Under the pieces are notes generated by a model. That model was not told where the DNA came from and made no database searches. It was given only the letters and a program-made list of their open reading frames with translations. Positions 7,787 through 16,800 of a DNA stretch of 64,000 nucleotides are shown here, one piece after another. The translations under genes and the position numbers were made by a program. Within the stretch, counting starts at the first letter, position 1. Every line of letters starts with the position of its first letter. This DNA is from a virus: positions 1 to 64,000 of the IMG/VR virus record IMGVR_UViG_3300023174_000112, one strand, 5' to 3'.

Positions 7787-8935
7787 CTATACTTTGAACC
7801 ACGTTAGATATTGCTCTATCTTCTTGGTCACACTGGTCCAGTCATCCTGTGCAGGCTGTCGGAATATTCTCATGCTGCTGTACCAAGGACTGCTATCGCG
7901 ATTCAACATCCAACGCCAGCATGGTGCAAACCAATTCAACATCAACCAAGTGGGTCTGCCCAGAGCCGCACTCAAATGTGCAATGCTTGTGTCCACACTC
8001 AACACCACGTCCATGTGTGCAATCAATGCCGCAGTGTCAGCAAAATTTCTGATAGTGCCAGGATAGCGTGTGACTCCCAGTGCAGCCAATACAGAATCTT
8101 CTTCAGCGCTGGCATCTACTTGTAAATTAACCCATTCGTACGTGGGATTGTTTTTTATCAACTCCATCATCTTATCAAACGGCATGCCCTTGTGTGTGTT
8201 GAGCCAGTTGTCTTTGCGACCACTCCAACAAAATCCCACTCGCATGCGTTTTTTTGGACCTAGGCGTTCTTGCCATTGTTGAAACAAGTCTTGATGTGCA
8301 TTCAAGTAGCTGACCTGCTTGGGCAAGTTTTCCGTGGTTACACCCAATATACCAGGCAAGCTCATGATGGGAATCCAGTAATCAAACTCAGGAGGGGTAT
8401 CAACATATCTGCCCACCCAATCGACCACGTTGCTGCCTGACAGCATGGGAATCAATCCATCTGTGACCTGAAACAATACTCGTGCTCCGGCGGCGTGCAA
8501 GTTGAACAAGAATCGCATGAATTGAATGTTGTCTCCATGCCCTTGTTCACCTATGACCAAAATAGTTTTGTCTCGGAGATCTTGCCCGGCCCAACGAGGC
8601 TGAGCAAATTGTGGTTGGGTGCCTGCTAGGTGTTCGTAATTCCAACGACATTCGTAGGCAGGCCAACCACGAGCATAGTCGCCCTGAATCAGATAACTCA
8701 CAGCCAGGTTGAATTGTGCTGTGGGATTGTCAGGTTGCAACACCAAGGCATGTTGTAGAAATGGTATGGCTCGTTGTGGCTGACCAATTTCACGCAACAC
8801 ATTGCCGTAGTTGTTGAACGCCGACGCTGAGTCAGGATCGTCAACAAATGCCTGTGCATAACATTTAAGAGCTGCCACTGGTTGTCGGTCAGCTCTGAGT
8901 TGATTGCCTTGTTCAATTAGTTCAGATGAATTCAT
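7787..8935 (-). CDS. TPR protein with glycosyltransferase-like (GT9/OGT-type) domain
   Basis: 382 residues. Residues 1-110 are three TPR-like helix pairs ('AFNNYGNVLREIGQPQRAIPFLQHALVLQPDN'-type units). Residues 120-380 resemble the C-terminal half of ADP-heptose or O-linked GlcNAc glycosyltransferases: 'VIGEQGHGDNIQF', 'VGFCWSGRKDN', and the donor-site-like stretch 'VVLSVDTSIAHLSAALGRPTW'. Such TPR-GT proteins are known in bacteria and in phages; substrates vary. Context: minus strand, facing the capsid gene, outside the core operon, so it is an accessory gene. Inference: it may glycosylate a virion protein or a host surface glycan. The start is ATG 8935, four bases after a TGTAAATA late-promoter core and with no Shine-Dalgarno. 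Confidence 0.75.
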   Translation of the reverse strand: MNSSELIEQGNQLRADRQPVAALKCYAQAFVDDPDSASAFNNYGNVLREIGQPQRAIPFLQHALVLQPDNPTAQFNLAVSYLIQGDYARGWPAYECRWNYEHLAGTQPQFAQPRWAGQDLRDKTILVIGEQGHGDNIQFMRFLFNLHAAGARVLFQVTDGLIPMLSGSNVVDWVGRYVDTPPEFDYWIPIMSLPGILGVTTENLPKQVSYLNAHQDLFQQWQERLGPKKRMRVGFCWSGRKDNWLNTHKGMPFDKMMELIKNNPTYEWVNLQVDASAEEDSVLAALGVTRYPGTIRNFADTAALIAHMDVVLSVDTSIAHLSAALGRPTWLMLNWFAPCWRWMLNRDSSPWYSSMRIFRQPAQDDWTSVTKKIEQYLTWFKV

Positions 8936-8939
8936 GAGA

Positions 8940-8947
8940 TATTTACA
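8940..8947 (-). promoter_or_regulatory. T4-type late promoter (TGTAAATA), leaderless type
   Basis: On the minus strand TGTAAATA is followed by TCTC and then the ATG of the TPR-glycosyltransferase-like gene: a four-base gap. Confidence 0.6.
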
Positions 8948-8981
8948 GTATATACAGGGTGGTTAATTATTTTAACAGGTC

Positions 8982-8989
8982 CATAAATA
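8982..8989 (+). promoter_or_regulatory. T4-type late promoter (CATAAATA) with long structured leader
   Basis: Core 90 bases upstream of ATG 9079. The leader contains a hairpin AACGCA-ATTC-TGCGTT (8996-9011), with CATAA (8982-8986) able to pair with TTATG (9012-9016) outside it, and then GCGG/CCGC (9016-9033). A good Shine-Dalgarno (AAGGAG) lies before the ATG. Apart from this leader I see nothing in the 143-base gap. Confidence 0.6.
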
Positions 8990-9078
8990 AAAGTCAACGC
9001 AATTCTGCGTTTTATGCGGCGTTAACCCACCGCGTAGCGACTAGAACTCGCATCGGGCTTCTTTAAGGAGAAATACAA

Positions 9079-9918
9079 ATGGGAAGAGCTCTCAAAATTC
9101 AAAAAAACAACGTTGGTTCAGGAACCACCGTCACTGGATCACCCCCAGTTACCTCATACAATCAAACCATTCTCACAGATGCTGCTTACCCACCGTTTTC
9201 AGCATTGACCAATCCGGTGTACAATTCACCAGTTCAGACACTTGACAGTGCTCAGTTTTTGGGAGTGGTTGGTGGATCACCAGCTACTAGCACACCTACT
9301 GCTACCTATCCTGAAATTTCTGCATTGGTCAACATTACCTTGGCCGACGGTTCAGACAGCTACACCGCCACAAGTTCATACACAGGTCGTATCATACGCC
9401 AAAAAGGTTCACACAAGTTCCTGGTTGCAGCCACTGGCGCAACCATTGCTGACGAAGATATGATCGTGGGACAAGCCTATCAAATTGCTGTGCTTGGAAC
9501 AACCAATTGGCAAGCCTGTGGTGCACCAGCTGGTGCCGCGTTGGGCGATGTGTTTACTTGCACAGCAGATGCTGGTGCAGGCACAGGCGAAGTTTATGCA
9601 GTTGGACAATGTGTGTTGTCAAACACTGCTACTCCAGCAACTGGCTACATGAGTATTCTATATTCAGTGGGCGACAGCGCCGCTGTGTATGCCAGCTACA
9701 TCACCAACAAGTGGGTGCGTGACTGGAACGGTATGACATATCAAAACTATTCTCCTACCAACTACGGTGTCAACATTCAAAGCAGCGAAAACTTCTATGT
9801 TACCAACTTCTTCACAGACGAAGGCACAGTTACATGGTCTGGTGCAGAAGTTATCAACAGTGCTTACGCACAAAATGGTACACTGCAATTGGCTCAGATC
9901 GCCAGCGTTACTTCTTAA
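9079..9918 (+). CDS. Virion structural protein, probable
   Basis: 279 residues, rich in Thr, Ser, Ala and Gly, low in charge. The middle part 'GQAYQIAVLGTTNWQACGA...FTCTADAGAGTGEVY' is a beta-rich module seen many times in structural proteins of T4-like and other phages (a 'Y-I-GTTD-GA-G-FTATG-G-GTG' pattern). The rest is not recognisable. It begins a plus-strand series that leads into the tail-fibre genes and ends in a strong terminator, so it can be expressed as its own unit from the CATAAATA promoter at 8982. A head decoration, whisker or fibre-associated protein are all possible; I do not assign one. Confidence 0.6.
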   Translation: MGRALKIQKNNVGSGTTVTGSPPVTSYNQTILTDAAYPPFSALTNPVYNSPVQTLDSAQFLGVVGGSPATSTPTATYPEISALVNITLADGSDSYTATSSYTGRIIRQKGSHKFLVAATGATIADEDMIVGQAYQIAVLGTTNWQACGAPAGAALGDVFTCTADAGAGTGEVYAVGQCVLSNTATPATGYMSILYSVGDSAAVYASYITNKWVRDWNGMTYQNYSPTNYGVNIQSSENFYVTNFFTDEGTVTWSGAEVINSAYAQNGTLQLAQIASVTS

Positions 9919-9935
9919 TTTGTTGAGTAACCCAG

Positions 9936-9966
9936 TCCTCCCAGCTACATACTGGGAGGATTTTTT
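9936..9966 (+). terminator. Rho-independent terminator whose 3' arm is also the next gene's ribosome site
   Basis: TCCTCCCAG (9936-9944) pairs with CTGGGAGGA (9952-9960) around a 7-base loop, followed by T6 (9961-9966) and directly by ATG 9967. The 3' arm holds GGAGGA (9955-9960), six bases before that ATG. In read-through RNA the ribosome site is therefore buried in the terminator stem. Confidence 0.88.
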
Positions 9967-10554
9967 ATGAGCGCATCATTTGTACTGGGCAACGGCGTCA
10001 GCAGACTGGCCGTGGATTTAAACCAACTAAAACAACGTGGAAAGATCTACGGGTGCAATGCCTTGTACAGAGAATTTGTGCCAGATGTGTTGATCAGCAC
10101 AGACAAAGCCATTGCTGGCGCCATACAAAATTCAGGCTATGCTCAAAGCAATCTCATGTACACTCGCAGACCCTTGCCAGGACTGGGGGCAAGAACTGTG
10201 CCCCAAAACTACTACGGCTATAGTTCAGGCCCTATTGCAGTGGCCATGGCAGCCCTGGAACGACCATTGGCTGTGTATCTCTTGGGGTTTGACATGGGGC
10301 CAAAGCCAGGCAACCGATTCAACAATGTTTACGCAGACACAGAATACTACAAAAAGAGTTCAGCGAATCCCACTTTCACTGGAAACTGGGTCAGGCAATT
10401 GGTCACAGTGACCAAAGATTTTCCCTTGATCAGTTTTCACCGTGTGACAGGCGATACCACAGCGTCAATTGCAGAGTTGGAAAATATTAAAAATCTGCAT
10501 CACATGCCCATGACAGACTTTGTTGACCGTATAAATAATCAAAAGGATCTTTAA
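9967..10554 (+). CDS. Unknown; MAF/sialyltransferase-like N-terminal fold suspected
   Basis: 195 residues. The N-terminus 'SFVLGNGVSRLAVDLNQL' followed by 'IYGCNALYREFVPDVLISTD' follows the GNG-S ... GCN ... PD ... D pattern seen in DUF115/MAF flagellin glycosyltransferase-like and GT42 sialyltransferase-like proteins. A later 'YLLGFDMG' and 'NNVYADTEYYK' fit the same family loosely. Inference: a nucleotide-sugar-binding enzyme related to surface or fibre modification. The family link is by motif reading only. The start is ATG 9967, placed right after the T-tract of a terminator whose stem contains its Shine-Dalgarno, so translation is likely to be controlled by RNA folding. Confidence 0.5.
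   Translation: MSASFVLGNGVSRLAVDLNQLKQRGKIYGCNALYREFVPDVLISTDKAIAGAIQNSGYAQSNLMYTRRPLPGLGARTVPQNYYGYSSGPIAVAMAALERPLAVYLLGFDMGPKPGNRFNNVYADTEYYKKSSANPTFTGNWVRQLVTVTKDFPLISFHRVTGDTTASIAELENIKNLHHMPMTDFVDRINNQKDL
10530..10537 (+). promoter_or_regulatory. Perfect T4-type late promoter (TATAAATA)
   Basis: Exact consensus inside the end of the preceding gene, 17 bases before ATG 10555; an AGGA ribosome site lies in the short leader. Confidence 0.75.
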
Positions 10555-10770
10555 ATGTCAGCAGTCAAAAATGTCAACGGCGACTATACTATTCAAACCA
10601 CTGGCGCAGGCACAACTGTGGCAATCAACTCAACTGCATTGATTGTTCCTTCATACACCAATACCACTGCTAGAGATGCTGCTATCACCAGTCCAAAAAA
10701 AGGAATGATAGTGATAGCCGCCACCACTTTCTATGGCTACACTGGCGCTGCTTGGGTCGCATTAAATTAA
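10555..10770 (+). CDS. Small structural protein, probable fibre- or tail-associated
   Basis: 71 residues of Thr/Ala/Val-rich beta-type sequence ending in 'KGMIVIAATTFYGYTGAAWVALN'. The end resembles the short 'G-M-x-V-....-Y-G-x-W' modules found at fibre or collar domains of phage proteins. It has its own perfect late promoter and lies 58 bases upstream of the first large fibre gene, so a virion role is likely. I do not recognise a specific family. Confidence 0.55.
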   Translation: MSAVKNVNGDYTIQTTGAGTTVAINSTALIVPSYTNTTARDAAITSPKKGMIVIAATTFYGYTGAAWVALN

Positions 10771-10796
10771 ACTGAAAAACTGTAATCTCGTGCTCT

Positions 10797-10827
10797 GGTA
10801 AATACAACTAAGAGGACGAAATTTACC
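10797..10827 (+). promoter_or_regulatory. Late promoter (GGTAAATA) forming one arm of an inverted repeat around the ribosome site
   Basis: GGTAAAT (10797-10803) is the exact reverse complement of ATTTACC (10821-10827), which touches the ATG region at 10829. The loop holds AGAGGA, the likely Shine-Dalgarno. RNA started at the late promoter lacks the left arm; read-through RNA has both. Confidence 0.6.
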
Positions 10828-10828
10828 T

Positions 10829-13800
10829 ATGGCACAGCAGATCATCAACACCGGTGCAAACGCAAACGACGGCACCGGTGAACCCTTACGTGAAGCATTT
10901 ACCGCAGTAAATGACAACTTCACGGAGATCTACACCGCCGGCCCAGTAGGCACAGATGTACGCATTGTTGGTAATACAATTACCACTCTGCAGATCAATC
11001 AGAATCTAACACTCAAGCCCAACGGCATCGGGTTAATTCAAGCCAATGCCACAGTAGTCCCCAGTGTAAATCTAGTATATGATTTGGGTTCTCCCACCAA
11101 GCAATGGGACAGCGTTTATGCTGGATACTTCATTGGTAATGGCGCATTACTAACAGGCGTTGTTGGTGGCAATGCAAGCAACAGTTTCTCAACCATCTCA
11201 GCCAATGGCATCAACATTGTAGCAAATTCTTCCACTGGTGTTCTTACATTAACTCCTGGCAACAACATTACCATTGTTGGTTCTGCTGGATCAAACACCG
11301 TAACGTTTGGAGTATCAGCTTCTCCTAGTTTTTCTGGCAATGTCTCTGGTGGTAATTTTTTAACTGGTGGCACAGTCAGTGCTGCTGGCAACATAACTGG
11401 TGCTAACTTACGCACCACTGGATCAATTTCCACTGCTGGCAATATCACAGCCAACAACATTGTGTTCAGTGGCAACTTGGTTGGCAACATATCTACCACT
11501 GGCAACATCATTGCTGGCAATGTGATATCCACGCAGGCCATAATTGCCGCGTCAGACATCACTTCGGCGGCCAACATCACAGGCAATTACATTTTTGGTA
11601 ATGGTGCATTTTTAACTGGCATTTCGGGCGGTGCTGGCAATTACAGCAATGCTAACGTTTCTGCATTCTTGCCCACATACACTGGCAATGTTTCTGGTGC
11701 TTATTTCATAGGCAATGGTAGTCAGTTAACTTCCGTCACTGGTGCCAATGTTGTGGGCATAGTGTCAAGAGCCAACATTGCCAATGTGGCATATTCAGTT
11801 GCTGGCGCCAACGTTACAGGCACGGTAGACAATGCCAACTATGCTGGCTTTGCCAATCTTGCGTATACTGCATACGGCAATGGCATCATTGGTTCTGTGG
11901 CCACAGCCAACATTGCCAATGTGGCATATTCAGTATCAGGTGCCAATGTGGTGGGCACTGTGGCCAATGCCACCTACGCTGTCACCGCCGGAACAGCTAC
12001 CACTGCCAACACTGCCAATACTGCTAATCGAGCCAATATTGCCAATGTGGCATATTCAGTTGCTGGAGCCAATGTCACAGGCAATGTGGCCAATGCCACC
12101 TATGCTGAATTTGCCAATTTGGCATACTATGCATATGGCAATGGCATTATTGGATCAGTCGGCAGTGCTAACACAGCCAACATTGCCAATGTGGCATACT
12201 CAGTATCAGGTGCCAATGTTGTGGGCACTGTGGCCAACGCCACTTATGCTGTGTCAGCAGGTTCAGCAGGTTCAGCCAACACCGCCGGCCAGGCCAATAT
12301 TGCCAACATTGCCAATGTGGCATATTCAGTTGCTGGAGCCAATGTCACAGGCAATGTGGCCAATGCCACCTATGCTGAATTTGCCAATCTTGCATACTAT
12401 GCATATGGCAATGGCATTATTGGTTCAGTCGGCAGTGCTAATACTGCCAACATTGCCAACATTGCTAATGTGGCATACTCAGTTTCAGGAGCCAATGTTG
12501 TAGGCACAGTTGCCAATGCCACCTATGCGGTCACAGCAGGATCAGCCAACACTGCCAACCGAGCCAACATTGCCAACGTGGCATACTCGGTTGCAGGGGC
12601 TAACGTCACAGGCAACGTGGCCAATGCCACCTACGCTGAATATGCCAATCTTGCATACTATGCCTGGGGCAATGGTATTGTTGGACAAATTAGTACAACC
12701 AGCAACATCATTGCTGGCAATATTTCAACCACAGGTAATGTTACCAGCACATATTTCTTAGGCAATGGATCACAACTCACCGGCGTTGTTGCCACTGATG
12801 TTGGAGTATTGCCCAGTCTCAGTGTCACTGGCAATGCACAAATTGGCAACGTAAGAACAGCAGGACAAGTTAGTGCTGCTGGAAACGTTACCACAGGAAA
12901 TTATTTTGTAGGTAATGGCGCATTTTTAACAGGCATTGTGGCCAGTGCAGGCAGTGAAATATTATATGCCTGTAGCAGTGTAAGAATTGGTGGCGCCAAC
13001 GCCAATGTCACAGTCAGTGTCAATGCGGTGAGCAATGTGGCGGTGTTTACCACTGGTGGCATGTCTACCACGGGAAATATTATTGCCAACGCCAATGTTC
13101 TTGCCAATGGGCAGATATCAGCAGTAGGCAACGTCACTGGTAATTATATTTTTGGTAATGGCGCATTACTAACTGGAGTCATTACCAGTGTAGCCAACAT
13201 CAACAATGGCACAAGTAATGTTACTGTGGTCAGTTCAGGTGGTAACATCACTGTTGGAGTCAACGGCTCTGGCAACATAGTAGTTTTTGCCAACACTGGA
13301 GCCTATGTTGATGGGGTGGTCAGCGCAAGTGGCAACATAACAGCCAATTACTTCATTGGTAACGGATCACAACTGACTGGGGTTACTGCCGCTGGGGTCA
13401 ATGCCGCAGCATTAACAGGTACTACGTTAAGCTCAAATGTTTTATATTCGAGCTTGACACAAGTTGGCAACTTATCCAATTTAAGTATTGTTGGTAACAC
13501 AGTTGGTGGTAATTTATTAACAGCCGGTATAGTAAGCGCCGCAGGTAATATCTCAGCCAATTACTTTATTGGTAACGGATCACAACTGACTGGCATTGAT
13601 GCTACCAGTATTCAAAACGGCAACAGCAATGTAAAAGTTTATGCCAATGGCAATGTGTCAACATCAATAAATGGCACATCAAACATTGTAGTAGTGTCTG
13701 ACGCAGGACAATATGTTACAGGGGCAGTTTCCGCGTCAGGTAATATCACTGGTGCTAACTTAGTTACAAGTGGCCTGGCATCTGTCACTGGCAATATTAT

Positions 13801-16800
13801 TGGTGGTAATGTAAGCATCACAGGCGGCATGTTGGCATTTGCCAATGCTAATATTTCACAAACTAACCCGCTAGATTTAGCAATCACTGGTGCCTATCAA
13901 ATTAGTGTAAAACCAGCTGGCGGAACATATCAATGGACGTTTGGTAACGATGGTGCTTTAACTGGGGCAACTGGAGTTGGTGTCACTGGGTATCTATCAG
14001 CAGGCGGCAATGTAACTGGTGGCAATTTGTTAACAGGTGGCCTAATCAGCGCCACTGGTAATATTATTGGTAGTAATATTAACACCAGTAACATTCGACC
14101 CGTCACCGGCGGCCTAACAATCAGCACAGGGACTGGCAATTTAACACTACAACCTGCTGGCAACATTGTGTTGGCCAACACCATTATCAACAGTGTAGCA
14201 TATCCGCAACAAGATCAAGATGCTGCCAGCAAGATATATGTTGACAACATGGTGTCAACTGGTTTGTCATATCACTCACCTGTGACAGCAGCCACCACCA
14301 CAACTTTGGCAATTACCACAGGCGGTACAATAACCTATACACAGCCCAATGGCATTGCCAACGGCATTGGGGCACTGCTGACCACCACTGGCAGCTTCAA
14401 TTTAATTGACACAGCCAACGTGCAAACAGTTGGCATACGCATCTTGGTTAAAAATGAAGGCAACGCAGTATACAATGGCGTGTATACCTGGGCAAATGCC
14501 ACTAACATTGTGCGTTCAACTGACACAGACCAATACGGACCAGACAGCACAGAAGCGTTGAGCCTCAACGACTATTTCTTTGTTCAAAGTGGTAACATCA
14601 ACAAAGGTGGCGCTTGGGTGGTCAGCGCACCCCCTGGCACAATCACTTTTGGCTCAAGCAATATTGAATTCAGTCAGTTCAGTAGTTCACAAACATACAC
14701 TGCCAACACCTCAGCTGGTATAAGTCTGGCAGGCACTCAAATCAATGCCAAAGTTGATGAGAATACCACATCATTTGACGGTGGTGGCAATATCATTGTC
14801 AAAGCTGGTGCAAATCTCACAACACCCAACATTGGTGCAGCCACTGGTACAAGTTTGAGTTTGACTGGCAATGCAACCGCTGGTAATCTAAATGCTGTTG
14901 GCCTGAGTTTGAGTGGCAATGTAGTATCAACACTCAATGTCACTGGTAACATTGCTGGCGGTAACATCACAACACCTGGACTGATCTCTGCCACGGGCAA
15001 TATATCTGGTAATTATTTCCTTGGTAATGGTAGTCAACTCACTGGTGTTATTGCAGCCGGAGGCCAAGGCAATACCATTACATTGGGCACACCCACAGAC
15101 GGTAATCTCACAGGTAATGACGTTGCTTATCAAGGTTGGACCACTAGTACTTTTGTCACTGATGGCCTTGACGACTTGAACCAAGTGGCGCTGAACATTG
15201 CCGGCAATACTTTTGTGGGCAACACCTACATCACTGCCAACGTGAGTTCAGGACCCAGCCCATTGAGCGTGGCGTTAACAGGTCGTTATATTGGCAACCC
15301 CAATGCGTACTTGTGGCAGTTCGGTGATGGTACCGCCAATGTGACCACAGCCAATGCTGTACATACATTTAGCAATGTGTCAGGCGGCACATTCACAGTG
15401 TCTTACACTGCGTACAACACCAATGGCACACACGCAGGCAATGCTGCCAATGGAGCCAAAGGGTCAACCAGCACAGCCACCACAACAATAACACTGTACA
15501 CTCCCACCCCAATACCGTCGTTTACAGCCAACAGAACCAGTTTGGATACTCCTGGCGATGTGCTCATAACCAACACCAGTCAGTACGCAGAGACATACTC
15601 AATCAACTGGGGTGATGGCACCATTGTTATTCCAGCCAACAACTGGACCACAGCCAGCCACACTTTCACCAATTCTTCAGCCAACACTGATACATTGTAT
15701 GGCGTTAATTTAACTGGCAACAGCGCCAATGCAGGTGCTTCTCCAGTGAGTGTGACATCGGCCAATACCAATGTCAAAGTGTATTCTTCTCAAGCCAGCA
15801 ATGTATTCTTCACAGCCAACGTGGCCAATGTGATCAACGGCGTTGGTACAATAAGTTTTAGAAACGATTCTAACGGTGCACCTGGTAACACAGCAAGTTT
15901 TGGCGCACAACAGTTGTACAGTTGGAATTATGGCGATGGCAACATCAGCAATGTCAACATCCAATCAGGTCTTGCTGGAAATCCTGGTGCAGCCAATGTC
16001 ACACACACATTTGCGCTGAGCGCTGCCAACCAGTCTGGCAACAAGTACGAACAATACACAGCAAATTTGTGGTTGTACACTGGTTACAGTACCAGTCCAT
16101 TCAAGAGTGGCAATGTTACCATTACCATTGAACCGCAGACACGTGCCAACTACATTGGAACCACTGCCAATGTGATCACAGATGCCACAGCCAACACAGG
16201 CAATGCCAGAGTGGGTTACTTGTACACAGACTACAATGGAGCCAACCGTTCAACATTTACATTCCAGAATACCAGCGAAAACAGCAACATCGCCAACTGG
16301 ACCTGGGGCGATGGCACATTCAGCAATGGTGTATCAAATGTGGGCAACGTTTTAAAGACCTATACCAGTACCGGTGCCAAAACAGTGACTTTGCAGGCCA
16401 ATGGTACTCCCAATGGCATTACCAACACTGCTCAAAGCAATTCTTACAGTGTGACTGGTTATATTTTTATTGCCAACAACCCCACAGCACCCACTGATCT
16501 CAGCGGATTTGCCAATTTGGCCATAGCCAACGCCAGTCAATTTACCAATGCACCGTTGTTGGCAGCCGGAGCGGCAGATGCCACAGGCGGAAATATTCCA
16601 GCCAACGGTGCATCGGTCACACGTTTTGCAACCACAACACCAATCATGACCTATGCCAACGTGGTCAACGCCAATACATCAACCACAGGCACATTGGCTG
16701 CCTATGTGAACAACGCCAACGCTGGCGGTGTGGCTCTCAGCGTGGCAGGCAACGCAGTCACAGCCAGTCCATACGGAGCATTGGTTGTGTCAGCTGACAG

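Noticed and set aside
8996-9060. Structured leader before 9079 as a tRNA or riboswitch.
   Set aside because: Two small hairpins only; no cloverleaf and no known riboswitch core recognised.
11832-12761. Plus-strand second-frame open frames rich in Met, Pro and Leu inside fibre gene 1.
   Set aside because: Frame-shifted readings of the tandem repeat; no start signals and no complex composition.
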